A stretch of DNA of 64,000 nucleotides. Origin: Erythrobasidium yunnanense. Its lineage: Eukaryota > Basidiomycota > Cystobasidiomycetes > Erythrobasidiales > Erythrobasidiaceae. This document shows, one piece after another, positions 12,141-23,036 of the stretch (the stretch's first letter is position 1; each line of letters starts with the position of its first letter). The notes beneath the pieces were generated by a model. That model did no database searches, had not been told where the DNA came from, and saw only the letters and a list, made by a program, of their open reading frames with translations. The stretch spans positions 310,001 through 374,000 of the forward strand of contig BCJC01000009.1 of assembly GCA_001600175.1 (NCBI GenBank), written 5' to 3'. Both the position numbers and the translations under genes were made by a program.

Positions 12141-14243
12141 CTATAACCGCAGCAAGAACGCCGTAGCGCCCAACAGCGCACCACACGTGCTAGCGAACAT
12201 AGCCACGCTAATTGCAACGCTCTTCATCGCACTGCTCTCCACCAATCCAAAGAGGGACGGGAAGGCCGTCTGTGTATTTCTGACTGTGATGAATGAGAAA
12301 GTGGACGTTGTGACTCTGGATGTCTGCACGACCGTCGAGCCAGCTGCGTCGGTCGTCGTTATTAGATTTGTCTGAGTGACGACGTTCGGTGTTGAGGTGG
12401 GGATTGGTCGATAGTTAGCCCTGCATCGCGAACATGCCAAATCAGTCTTCGTCCATCTCTCGTTTCGTTTCGGGGGAAGGAGACGCACCATGAATAAAGC
12501 GTAGAAGCAGTCGCGAGATCACTCTTGAAAGCATTCAAGACTTCCGTATCGTTTGTGAGACGATAATCACGATGATCTTGAACACCTCCGTCCGTCTCGT
12601 TCTTCTCATACTCGAATTGCATCATGAGTTTCAGACGAGGGAATTCTTCGAAGAAACTCTGGTTCGTGAGGCAGTCTTGCCACCTGGACAGATCAATCCA
12701 TCAGTAAAAAGAAGGAGGAAAAGACCAGGAAGAGAGGGAGAGATAACGCACCATGACCGCTGCAGATCGACATGCGGGACACCCTGATCTCCGAAGATCA
12801 TATCATGGTACGCCGCTCCACTCTCCGCAAACATGCACGCGATGTTCGTAGCGTTGCTACAGTAGGTCGTATACCAAGGATCCGCAGCTTGTTGTCCATT
12901 ATTGCTGTTCACATTCATGACTGCATCCCAGCAGTATCCATTTGGTGTGTTCACGTTGATATTTTGTGAATTGGGTCCTTTCCAGTACACGGATAACCCG
13001 ACCCAGTCGACATACTCGGGCCCCGGCCAGTATGGAGCGAAGGCACTGTCTTGGAACGTGAATTGCCCATTGTTGTCAGTGTCGAGCGCGGCAGCTTCAG
13101 TCGCGTTCGAAGGGAAGGGCATAGAGTAGGGGTATCTGAAAACGCCGAGGAGGCGCAATACTATCAGCAGGGTCATAGACTAGCGTGATGTGATAGGGAG
13201 ACGCACCCTTGTGCTGTGTTGGGCGCCCAGACAAACGCAACGGTAGGCACGATAGCTCTAATCGCATCGTGCATCTCTCTCCAGACTTGAACGAAGCGAA
13301 GTGGTTGCAGGCCGTATCTGCAAGATTCAAGAACACAGATTAGTAGTTGCGTAGAACTGGTGAATAGAGAAAGTTGCGCACATGTTCCAGTTTCCGTTCA
13401 TCTCAGGCCCGAACCTGTCGGCGCGTGAATAACATGGTCAGCTTGAAATTCTTCATCGATATACGTCCTAATATTGTCTGTGGTTTCGTATTGCTTTGAG
13501 GAACTTGATTGCCGCCCAGACTTTTATCGTGCGTGAGCGTGTGGCGCCAAATCTCTTCGCGGTGAGCGTTTCGAGCGGTGCATGCGCCGAAATCTACGAC
13601 GAAGAAGAAGGAAGGGATGGAGGGTATCGACGTACCGTAAGAATACTTGTCTATTATAGTTCTCTGTGTCTGCGTGCGATTCAATGCATGAATATTAGCG
13701 TGTGTGATGCGAGTTTGTTTGGATTTTCGCTGTACGCACAATTGAGAATCTGGTTCCCCAGGGCTGTATAGTCGTCCTGGGTGATGTTGTATAGTCCAGA
13801 CATGGGGTATACCGTCAAGAATACAGCTGCGTCCGTCCCGCTCTCTTCGATAAAGTACTCTGGGGCCATCCCTCCGGCGCCTGGAAACGAGCACAGCGAA
13901 ACGCAGTGAGCTGGGCGTTCCAAGCGACAAGATAGAGTAAGGAGTAAGGCGCACCTGTCACCCAGTTGTATGGCATCAATGGGATGGTCTGTGATATCTG
14001 AATGACTGATGCGTTGAGCCCTACACGCTGATTGAACTCTGCGGGCGTCTCCCATCTGCGAGCAGGAAGCATCGTCAATATTGAGTATTATGATATATAG
14101 ATGTCGCTGTAAACGCACTCCGTCTGCACCCATGCTCCAAACATGATTCTCCCATCTGCAGGCTCGTGGATTGCTTGGGCTGTCACTCCAAGGACGGCGG
14201 CGCTGAGGCCAGCTATCGCTATCGCTGCTGCGACGGCCTTCAT
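12141..14243 (-). CDS. Secreted or GPI-anchored GH26-like glycoside hydrolase
   Basis: Predicted extracellular beta-mannanase-type TIM-barrel hydrolase. The start at 14243 gives a clean signal peptide (MKAVAAAIAIAGLSAAVLGV, cleavage near TAQA). Exons then read RIMFGAWVQT, a GLNASVIQISQTIPL segment, GTDAAVFLTVYPM, and RFGPEMNGNWNM near 13400. The Glu in PEMNGNW lies where GH26 enzymes have the acid/base residue in HEMNGNW. VAFVWAPN follows, and later YVDWVGLSVYW and ACMFAESGA, whose Glu is the likely nucleophile. The C-terminus is Thr/Ser-rich and ends in a hydrophobic segment (SVAISVAMFASTCGALLGAT), suggesting a GPI signal or membrane anchor. Multiple short introns are present. Substrate is inferred from family only; the His before the acid/base Glu is replaced by Pro. 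Confidence 0.75.
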
Positions 14244-14722
14244 GTTGACGCTGTTGTAGTATTGTATAGCCGTTGATGTATGTTGAAGCCTTGAAGGGGA
14301 ATTGATTGGATGCGATGGGTCGACAGGTGAGTGAGAAGGAGCAGAGTCCACTCGCTGGAATGCACCAAAACACAGGCGAGGAATGCAGTTTGGATGGAAT
14401 ACAAGGGACAAGAATACACAATCTATGTACTCTACATACAATACTCCATTGCTATCTCCGTGTCCTGCTCCCCAGCTGCGCTCACTCTGTTTGCACCGCG
14501 TCAGAGCTGGTCTACTGGCCTGCTCGGAAAGAGCTGGTTCAAGTTGGGAGAGAAGGCAGATAGGTTGATGTAGCTATAGCTGTAGATTGTGTCTATATTC
14601 TCCTACTATCTTGCTCTCCTTGGCCATGACTTCACTCGGTTAGTCAGTGGTAGATCCCATCCCGTCGTCAAGGTCCAGACTCTTCTCTCTTTCCCTTGCA
14701 TGGTACTCCACTCTCTGTTACG
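14244..14722. promoter_or_regulatory. Divergent promoter region, GH26-like / FAD oxidase
   Basis: A 479-bp spacer between two divergent starts of predicted carbohydrate-acting or oxidative enzymes, which may be co-regulated. A repetitive AGCTATAGCTGTAGATTG motif region lies near 14570-14590. No known binding site was recognised. Confidence 0.4.
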
Positions 14723-17481
14723 ATGACCCTGAGCATGGATGTGCAGAGCAGCGACAGCAGTAACAATAATAACAATAACAACATACAGAGTATAGACAAT
14801 GGAGTGAGAAGGGATATACCCTGGGAGGAACTGGCTGCAAAGCTGAAGGGATCCATCCAGATAGCAGGGGGAGAGGAGTGAGTAGCATCACACATTCAAA
14901 TAGATACTATCATAATACTAATGCAACGAATTGCAGCATCTTCACTAGCCGCACCTACTTCAACAACGCAACGAGGCCGACATACAATACATCCAATGCA
15001 CCACTAGCAATAGCGACACCAGAATGCACAATGGACGTATCACACATTGTCACATTTGCAAATGAACACAACATAAGTATATCGGCCAAGAGTGGGGGAT
15101 ACAACCCTAGCAATTGGCATTCAGCTGGGCAGATTGTCATTGAATTGGAGAGGTTGAATGGGATAAGGGTGCAGGAGGGTGTACAGTTATCCAGTCTGAA
15201 TAAAGGGAAGAGGAAGGAGAGGGAGCTGTCTCCTCAGCAGCAGCGGGCAACTTCGCAGTCTTCTTCCTCCTCCTCATCTTCTTCCGGGTCAGGGTCGGCG
15301 TCAGGCAAGAAGAACGGGAATGGTAGTATCGCACAATCTACACACGACCCATCTCCAGATCTACGCTCAGAGCCTGGCTCAGCTCCTCCTCCTAACAATC
15401 CCGAAGAATCCTCGTCGCCCTCGACCTCGTCACCCAGCAATTTAGGGGAGAACAATCACCGAGAAAGCCAAAATGGTCAAGCAGGAGGAGCAAGACAAGT
15501 ACAAGATGTAGATATGGCTGATAGCAGTACACTACACAATGCCACGAATGGCAAAGGGAAGAGAAGGGCTCTGGACAACTACAGAGCCGAGAGCAGCAGC
15601 CATCATCCCGACCGTAACTCGGCTGAAAAGCAGGATACAGCAGTCCAATCAGGCCAAGCTCCATATTCAGCATCCACTCCCTCCAATGGCGAAGACCCTT
15701 CCGGTGCCGACAACAACAAAATCCTCCCCTATACGTACCCACCACTCTATTTGGGGAACAAGGATCCACAACAGGCGAAAGAGATCCAGGATCGTTATAA
15801 CGAGTCTATCAAAGAGAGGGAGGCCAGTAGGAAGGATAGCGATAACACTGCGGGGCAATCAAGCTCTTCTTCCGGCGGCGGACCATCGCTGCAGCCCACA
15901 GCTCCTGGAGCAATACCCATGAATCTCGATAACAACAACAACCACAACAACAATGTCAATGGCAGATCCTCCTCCTCCTCTTCTTCCTCTTCCACCTCTT
16001 ACAACGCAGCATATGAGCAATTCGGCGTTCAGGACCCCAAACACTATGTGACCGTCTCCTTCGGAGCGGGTATAAAAGCCAAAGACCTTGATGCGCATAC
16101 TTCGAAATACGGCTATATCGTCCCCTTAGCTTGCTATCCCGTAGGCACTGCTATATTCATTACTGGAGGCTATGGATTCGTATCTCGTCTCTTCGGCCTG
16201 TCAATGGACTTGACTACAGAACTAGAGATCGTCCTACCCGCCGACGGGTCAATCTACACTTTATACTCAGACTATGCTTCCCGCTTTCGTCACTCCCCTG
16301 AAGAGATCGCGAAACAAGAAGAACTCCTATGGGCTTGTCGAGGCGCAGGTACCGCATTCTGCATCGTCACGAGAATAACGGCAAAAGCATACAAGATAGG
16401 ACGAGTCCTTTCGGGCAATTTGATATATCCGTACAATGGAATCACGACGCCTAGTCTGTTGAAACATTGGAGAGACTGCTGGAAATTGGCACCTAGGGAA
16501 CTGTATAGTAATTTTACATTGACGGCGGGGCCGAGCGCCGCTGGGCATGTAAGTCTGCTCACTCACTTTTTCTTCCTCTCTTCCTCTCTTCCTTCCTTTT
16601 AAAAGAAAAGGGCTGATTGTGTAATGGTGTGTGTGCGCGCGCAGGTCGTAGTCGTACAGTTCTCGTGGTGTGGAGCAAGACAGTCGGATGGTGAACAACT
16701 ACTACAGAATTTCTTGTCGTGGGATGGCGAGCGCTGCTTGTTGAAAGATATCGAAGTGCGCCCTTTTTCGCACCAGCAAGATAACGTCAGCCAGATCCTG
16801 AGCTCGAAGGGTGAGTGCATCAACGCAAGGATGTTTATCAGCATGAGACGATGGAACCTGAAGCTGATTGATGTGGTATTTCGGAAATAGATGACTCGCG
16901 CTGGCTTGTACGGAGCACGCTCATCAATAGCTTGACGGACGAAGCTATTCACAAGACTGTAGATCTATTCAAGAGTGCTACAGCAGGTACTTCCTGGCTC
17001 TTCGGTACGTCTTCCTGCCCTTCCCTTCCTCCTACTTCCCGCTAATTCTCTTCTCCCAACTCGATTCGCAGAACTGTCAGGCGGCGCGATAGCAGAACCA
17101 GAAGGCCCTACATGTTTCCCCATATCTCATCGAAAAGCTCCCTTCCAGACCGCAGCGCTCCATCAATGGTCTCTTCCAGGGGACGATTTGATCAACAAAG
17201 AAATGGCTGAGAAATGGATCTATGGCGTGCTTGGCTCTGCCCCAACTCCTGCCAACAACTCCAATTCTAATTCATCTAACACAGCAAATGGGGATAGTGA
17301 GAATACGGGCAACAGTCTGGGCCCGTTTCCTTGTTTCTTAGGAAGTGGAGAAGGGAGGGAAAGGATTATACAGATTTATGGAGGGCAGAAGAATTGGGAA
17401 AGGCTTAAAGAACTCAAGTTGAAATATGATAGCAAGGGATTGCTCAGATATACCCATTTCGAGGATGAATTGATGAAATAG
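14723..17481 (+). CDS. FAD-linked oxidoreductase, BBE-like, with a very large low-complexity insertion
   Basis: PCMH-type FAD-binding protein of the berberine-bridge-like group. The ATG at 14723 is taken because the longer frame upstream starts without ATG. After a first intron come FNNATRPTYNTSNAPLAIAT and ISISAKSGGYNPSNW, the flavin-binding SGG loop, then IVIELERLNGIRV. A Ser/Asn/Gly-rich stretch of about 270 residues (about 15190-16020) interrupts the fold. The domain resumes with VTVSFGAG, CYPVGTAIFITGGYG and FGLSMDLTTELEIVLPADG, then LLWACRGAGTAFCIVTRIT. The C-terminal substrate domain ends in the BBE-like motif around IYGGQKNWERLKELKLKYD. The usual flavin-linking His of GGH is Tyr here (codon 15100-15102), while the Cys at 16132-16134 remains. 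No clear signal peptide is seen. Substrate unknown. Confidence 0.82.
14759..14782 (+). repeat. Short AAC/AAT microsatellite encoding polyasparagine
   Basis: A run of AAC and AAT triplets in exon 1 of the FAD oxidase encodes seven consecutive Asn residues after a Ser-rich stretch. It is outside the folded domain and prone to length change by slippage. Confidence 0.8.
15930..15995 (+). repeat. Asn- and Ser-codon low-complexity tract inside FAD oxidase
   Basis: A cluster of AAC triplets is followed by a run of TCC/TCT triplets, giving polyasparagine and polyserine. It lies at the end of the large insertion in the FAD oxidase. A similar serine tract sits at about 15253-15290. Confidence 0.8.
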
Positions 17482-17842
17482 GCGAATTCGCAAGAAGCTT
17501 CTTCTGGGGGAGCATACAGGGATAGAAGAAATTGGGAGCAGCAGCACGCTGAATATATCGTGTCTATAGTAATCGTGCGCAAAAAGAAGTAAAAAGGGCG
17601 CAAAAGGTAGTTGGGATCTTCTAAGTTATCATTCTCTCCCCTCTCTCGCTCACATATGTCTCTTCTTGATTGTAAACTATCAGCAATATATATAGCAATG
17701 TAGTACAGCATACTTTCCTGGGACCTCCTTGAACATACAGATTGCGTACCTACTCGGCGCGACTATATTCGGCGATACGTTTCTTATCGCCTATGTTTGT
17801 CTTTCTCCCATTTCTACCTCTCCCTTTCACCTAACGACTTGC
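17482..17842. other. Tandem intergenic region
   Basis: About 360 bp between the FAD oxidase stop and the chosen start of the NAPE-PLD-like gene. It is AT-rich around 17560-17700 with TATATATAG near 17690, which may serve as core promoter for the downstream gene. No reading frame of note. Confidence 0.4.
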
Positions 17843-19485
17843 ATGTCCTTCTTCTCCTTCTTCTGCCGCTCTGCAAATCCCACAAGAACTGCTGCTGCTG
17901 CTCGCCCATTCATGACCATGTCTTCTGCAAGCATGGTCGCTGTGTCCTTCAACAAGCTCAAACACGACAAACGCCCTGCTCACCATGCAAACGATTCAAA
18001 ATCCGTATGCAAACAATACAACCACTCCTAAGCTCCATTCCTTATGCGCGAACTCGTTTTTATAGAGCTTCGTCAATCCTTGGGATTCGTTTGACAAGAA
18101 CAGGAATGTACGCTTCAGCATCATCTGCCTCATCCTATATCGCACGTCTCTGAGACCCCAACGCCCAGCAATCACCGCCTGTAGCTATCTGGAACATGCG
18201 TCGAGACTGGGAGAACCATCCGTCCGTCTCCTCATTTTCACATTCTTGCAAATGATTACTGATACCGATATCTATTTCGTACGATAACAGCCTACCGCCT
18301 CCGGAAGAGATGCCCCAGGTCATGCGGCCGAATTGGGGCATCGACGCTTCTACAGGGGGCAAGAATCAAGCTTATGCACAAGATATAAAAGCTACATGGC
18401 TGGGACATGCGTGCTTCTTGGTGGAGTTCCCGAGTCCGGACCCTGAGAAGAGAGGCTATAGAGTGCTGTATGATCCGTGAGTCCCAATATTAGGCTAGAT
18501 CGACAGCTATCCTCTAATATTTATAGTGGATCAGAGTCTTCTCCCATCGCTGCTCCCCATCTCAGCTGGTCGGCCCAGCACGCTACACCCCTCCGCCAAT
18601 TCCTATGAAAGAAATACCAGAAGTCGATGCGGTCGTCATCTCCCATAATCACTACGAGTGAGTGACTATCCACATAAGAAGTGAGATCTAGATACTGAAG
18701 CAGCTCCGCAGCCACACAGACACAGCAACTCTCAAACACCTCTATTCCGCCCAACCCGCCGGCTCGGTCCATTTCATCGTTCCCTTAGGTGTTCAAAGCT
18801 ACATGAAGTCGATCGGGATCAAGTCTGAGCACGTCAGCGAGTTCGATTGGTGGGACTGTGCGACTCTCAAAACTCCCTTAGGCGGGAATGCGCAATTGAA
18901 GATCACATGCACGCCGTGCCAGCATTTCTCAGGAAGAGGTATCTTCGATAGGAATGGATCGCTCTGGGCGAGCTGGGCTGTCGAGTTTGAGAATACCAAA
19001 GGAGAAAATAAGACGCCGAGCTGTAAAGTCTGGTTTGGTGGAGATACGGGATACAGAAGCGTGCCGAGAGGATATCCGAGAGATCAAGAACATACACTCC
19101 CGCATTGTCCAGTCTTTAAGGAGATCGGTGACAAATTCGGAGGGTTCGATTTGGCTGTAAGTGCTTGCTTGTTCCCGCTCTGCTTCGAAACATGCTGACA
19201 CATACGTAGATGATACCCATCGGCGCCTTCGAGCCCAGGTGGTTCATGTCTTCCGTGCACTGCAACCCAGAAGATAGCGTCGCGATGCACCTCGATGTCA
19301 AGAGCCGCAAGTCAGTAGGGATCCACTGGGCATGCTTCCCATTGACCTGTGAGAGGATATGGGAACCTAAAGAACGGTTGGAAGCTACGGTAGCGCGCAC
19401 GGATGGAATGAAGAAGGACGATTTCATCGCGCTGAATCGGATTGGAGAGACGTTGAGAGTAACTCCTAAGTCTAGTGAAGTATGA
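17843..19485 (+). CDS. NAPE-PLD-like zinc-dependent phospholipase D (metallo-beta-lactamase fold)
   Basis: Predicted N-acyl-phosphatidylethanolamine-hydrolysing phospholipase D-like enzyme. Splicing an intron from about 18005 joins [11 protein letters not shown] to [12 protein letters not shown], the family's N-terminal element. Further exons give a WNMRRDW segment, MRPNWGID, then [14 protein letters not shown] (about 18390), the entry to the beta-lactamase fold. [19 protein letters not shown] follows across an intron near 18660-18715 and supplies the HxHxDH zinc motif. FGGDTGY (about 19035), [17 protein letters not shown] and [10 protein letters not shown] complete the active-site set, then [12 protein letters not shown] and [11 protein letters not shown] with a further metal-ligand His. 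Start is the first ATG (17843) in the frame leading to that motif; 17912 or 17918 are alternatives. Catalytic residues look intact. Substrate is inferred. Confidence 0.87.
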
Positions 19486-19765
19486 AATGGAAGCAGGGTA
19501 CAAGGGGAAAAGAAATATTTTCCGCAAGATCAGTCTGCTTTCTAATACGAGCTGTGTATGTTGTAGATCAGACTTCTTTCTGACGTGGCCTGTATATGTT
19601 GTACAAGCTATATCTTGATATGCAGTAAAACCGATTGTAGCCATGTATGTGACTGGCTTTACGCGAATCTTGATTCTTGACAAGGCGATTGTGAGCAGAT
19701 AAATCGGCCGTCGCTCGGAGATGACGAGGTCTACACTCTTACTGCATCGGCTGCCACCATCAATG

Positions 19766-20945
19766 CTACCAAACCTTTGCCGCACCAACGCGATCGACCA
19801 GATCGGCGGGTTCCAGCAGGACGCCGCCGGTTTGCGCGGCCAACATAGCTTTTCTAACCAATGCCAAAACCGCGTCCTTCGAGTTGGGCGAAAATCTCCA
19901 GAATGAAGAGGCGCTGTCGAGATCGAGCCGAATTCTTTCGATCGGAGAGACCAACCAGCTCCCATCTATCACCAGCCTGAGCATGTCTGTCAACCCTTCC
20001 AACTTAAAATGAGTGTAGACCTTCAGGCAGAAGCGAAATCATCGGGCTGTTTCCTCTGCGGCGGGAGAAGTCCAGCCGAAGATGTTGTAAAGCGTTCAGA
20101 CGGCCATCCATGGGGACCAGAGATGTGTAGCCAGAGCCCGTCTCGTCTGCGTAGACGATGTTCTGCAAAGCGCCCCAGTGAGAGGCACCCAAGATGCGCG
20201 AAAGGGCATTGGAATCGTTTGTCTGTTGCAGCCGGAGGGAAAGTGTATGAAGAACGGCAGGATTGGCAAGATCCATGCATGCAACTACTTTCTCTACCTT
20301 GTCGAAAGCGTTGAAGGACAATTCCTTCAGCTTCTCTAGACAGCCAAGAGACCGTACATCCAGCCTCGGTCCGTCCATAACAAGGGAGAGTCCCTTCAGA
20401 TTAGCGAAAAGGCACAGGTCCCGGAGCCTGACGGGATGATTACTGTCCGAGTCCACGTGTAGGGTAAGGCTTTGCAGACGTGTAGCTATCAACGTATTGC
20501 CAATTCTGCGGAGAAAAGGACTAGTTGTAGAGTTGAATTGAACGATGAAGAGCCCTAGATGCTGGAGTCGGGAGAAGCGAGTCAAAAGAACCAATACCAA
20601 GTCCATCTCCAACAAATGCTGCGTTTCCGAAGTATCGATGGTGATCTGAAGGTAGCGCGTCTGTACCGGTACCAGATGTGCCAGTATAAGGTCAGAGCTG
20701 GCATTGGCCTTAGAGCATCCAATAATGTCTGTACCACGAAAGAATTGCTCGTGCAGGAGCGGCAGGGCTACCTTCGAGAGGCGACGGCAGACCATAGAGA
20801 GGCGGTAGAGATTGGCACGATTGCTGACGGCATCATCTTCGAGATTCCATTTGCATAGGTATTCATGATCTGTGAGTGTTTTCGACAGAAATTCGCGAAA
20901 AATTTGGGAGAGGATCTCGTCTGGCAGGTCGGTGAGCTTGGTCAT
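19766..20945 (-). pseudogene. F-box gene, cluster A copy 1, frameshifted near its 3' end
   Basis: Paralog of the two genes upstream. The ATG at 20945 opens MTKLTDLPDEILSQIFREF, an F-box, followed by the shared YLCKW element, NRANLYRLSMVCRRLSKVAL and a long leucine-rich region. The frame ends at a TAA at about 20004-20006 after LPEGLHSF, giving about 313 residues, whereas the copies at 21410 and 23037 continue for about 85-95 more. Those missing residues are present immediately downstream in another frame (EGLTDMLRLVIDGSW to AAKVW, stop at 19766). Comparison with the copies suggests a small deletion just after HSF. It could be a pseudogene or a C-terminally shortened protein. F-box proteins recruit substrates to SCF ubiquitin ligases; targets unknown. 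Confidence 0.72.
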
Positions 20946-21409
20946 CCTTTTAGCTAGGCGATTGATCGGAGCGTGGACTAAGATAAAGGATAATTTGGCT
21001 CGCTGTGCGTGAATCGAGGCCAGAGACGATGTGATGGTGTGAAGACAAGCTGGGTCGCGGCAGTCTATCTCGAGTAACATCCATGGGCGAAAAAGGTGCT
21101 ACATATTACAGTAAGCAGATATATATCAAGATCGTGTATCGTCCACATTGCGTGAACTTCGACGCCGTGTCCAAGGCGCGAAGACATCGGACGTGTGGCA
21201 GATTACTTTCAATATAGATACCATAGCAGTCTCCACACACGAGACAGCTGCACAAGGCTAGTATGGGCTGGTGACAACAAATGAGGTGTTGGGAGCGGGG
21301 TTGTCGTATAAGGCATTGGCAGGAGGCAGGTAACAGGTGTCGCCAAAAGAAACCCAGGTATGACCATGGCTTCATCAATTGTCCTGCACTCTACTTCTGC
21401 ACGGATTGA
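20946..21409. other. Spacer between F-box copies 1 and 2
   Basis: About 460 bp. The part next to copy 1 retains a TAGCTAGGCGAT stretch that matches the sequence upstream of copy 2, so the duplication unit included 5' flanking DNA. The rest shows no gene. Confidence 0.5.
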
Positions 21410-22615
21410 CTATTCCCAAGCTTCAATGCCTATCAACATCTCAACCAGATTGGCAGGCTCCAGCACTACCCCGCTGGCTTGCGCTGCCAAGATAGCTTCG
21501 TGCGCTAATGTTGTCACCGCGTCCTTGATATAATACCCCCTTCCATTTCTCCCAAAATGTCGTCTCCTGCGAATGTCGAGCCGGATTCTTACTATGGAAG
21601 GCACCAACCACTTGCCCTTTCTTATTAGTCTGAGCATGCCTACCAAACCCTTGCACCCTAGGTTTTCGGCATGGAATGAGAGTAAACCCGAAGGCAGAAC
21701 CGCGATCGAGCCTCGAGAAAATGTGTGGCCATCGAAGTCTAGCCGAAGCTGTCGTAAAGCGGGCAGACGAGCCTCCCGCAGGACGAGCGTGCCGTAGGCA
21801 TCATATGTATCGTCTTTGTAATGTATATGTTCGAGACTGTTCCAATGGTGCGGCTCTAGGATTTGTGATAGAGCATTGTCATCGACATCCAACTCCAGCC
21901 TGAGGGTAAGCGATTGAAGTAGGGCCGGAGCAGCCAGTGAGAGAGCGGCAGTTGCAGCAGTAGTGCCCTTAAAATTCTCGAGTGACAGCTCTTTGAGCTT
22001 GTCCAAGCAAGGTATGGATTGTCCATCCAGCTCTAATTCATCGTATACCGATGTAGCGATACGCAAGCCTGTGAGACTCCAATAAGAGGATACATCCCGA
22101 AATATAGTGCAGTGACCGACGATCCTGCCAAATGACAGCGACATGCTTTTCAGGCATTGGCCTGCAGGGGTAGTGCCCAATTCCCGCAAGAAGTTGATTG
22201 TCTCGAGGTCGTGATACCCTATGCACACTTGTACGTGCCGCAGCTGCGTAAGTGTATGGATATGTAATAGTATCATCGCTGTTTGGATAGTTGCGGTGGG
22301 CTCGCCATCTCCGATTTCGATGCTAAGGTAGCGCGTATGACCCAGATGTCTAATGAGCTCCTCATTTTCCATCGCAGACAAGCAAAATCTTTTAAGATCC
22401 CGTTGACGGAATAGCTGTTCGAAAAGGAGGGGGAGTGCCAAATTCGACAAGCGACGGCACGTCATGGAGAGGCGGTAGAGGCTGGCACGATTCGACCAAG
22501 CGTCATCCTCGAGCTCCCACTTGCATAGGTAGTCGTCCTTGATGAGCGTCTTTGAGAGAAACTCGCGGAAGATATGGTCAAGAAGCTCGTCTGGCAGGTC
22601 GGTGAGCTTGGCCAT
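21410..22615 (-). CDS. F-box protein, cluster A copy 2
   Basis: Predicted SCF substrate adaptor of 401 residues encoded without an intron in the coding part. Residues 1-20 (MAKLTDLPDELLDHIFREFL) form an F-box, followed by YLCKWELEDDAWSNRASLYR and CRRLSNLALPLLFEQLF, which are closely shared with its two neighbours. Beyond residue 80 the sequence is leucine-rich without regular LRR spacing (LTQLRHVQVCIG, LDKLKELSLENF, LPALRQLRLDFDG) and has diverged from the other copies. It ends in a conserved block AILAAQASGVVLEPANLVE. The ATG at 22615 is preceded by a likely 5' untranslated intron. Subfamily is fungal-specific as far as I can tell; targets unknown. Confidence 0.85.
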   Translation of the reverse strand: MAKLTDLPDELLDHIFREFLSKTLIKDDYLCKWELEDDAWSNRASLYRLSMTCRRLSNLALPLLFEQLFRQRDLKRFCLSAMENEELIRHLGHTRYLSIEIGDGEPTATIQTAMILLHIHTLTQLRHVQVCIGYHDLETINFLRELGTTPAGQCLKSMSLSFGRIVGHCTIFRDVSSYWSLTGLRIATSVYDELELDGQSIPCLDKLKELSLENFKGTTAATAALSLAAPALLQSLTLRLELDVDDNALSQILEPHHWNSLEHIHYKDDTYDAYGTLVLREARLPALRQLRLDFDGHTFSRGSIAVLPSGLLSFHAENLGCKGLVGMLRLIRKGKWLVPSIVRIRLDIRRRRHFGRNGRGYYIKDAVTTLAHEAILAAQASGVVLEPANLVEMLIGIEAWE

Positions 22616-23036
22616 GCTTGAGCTAGGCGATGTGAATCAGTGCAAAGGACAGAAAACAAAAGGTGAGATAGTGATGTACGCTGCCCTAGGCCAGCCGCCC
22701 GGCGCGATGAGATCAGGTGGAGCGAACGCAAGAGCCGCAAGCTGTGTCGGCAAGGTGTTCGAGAATTATAATGCAAGAAAACCCACGGTGAACTACCACA
22801 TAAGAGGACTACGTCAAGGAATACAACGCTTAAGCTTTGTAAGTTATCTACAAGTCGAGTTGACGGATGTTGAGCGCGTGAGCCTGATTGCGACATTCAT
22901 TTTTAGCATAGCTAGTCAACACATAGTATAGCTGACTATAGCTGAGCTCACAACGGCCAGAGGCTTTATAGGAAGTTCATTGGAAAGGCCAGCACAGCGC
23001 TCACCCAAGTGAAGCTTCAGATACATCTGCCAGGCA
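22616..23036. promoter_or_regulatory. 5' leader and promoter of F-box copy 2
   Basis: A probable intron on the minus strand spans 22679 down to 22623: it starts GTACATC and ends CGCCTAG seven bases before the ATG. The same arrangement lies in front of copy 3. The remaining DNA up to the end of copy 3 has no evident gene. Confidence 0.5.

Noticed and set aside
15240-16000. Repeated triplets considered as a CRISPR or satellite array
   Set aside because: They are in-frame Ser, Asn and Gln codon runs inside an open reading frame, with no constant repeat and spacer pattern.
19312-19965. 217-codon minus-strand frame below F-box copy 1
   Set aside because: It overlaps both the end of the NAPE-PLD-like gene and the displaced F-box tail in other frames, and has no recognisable features.
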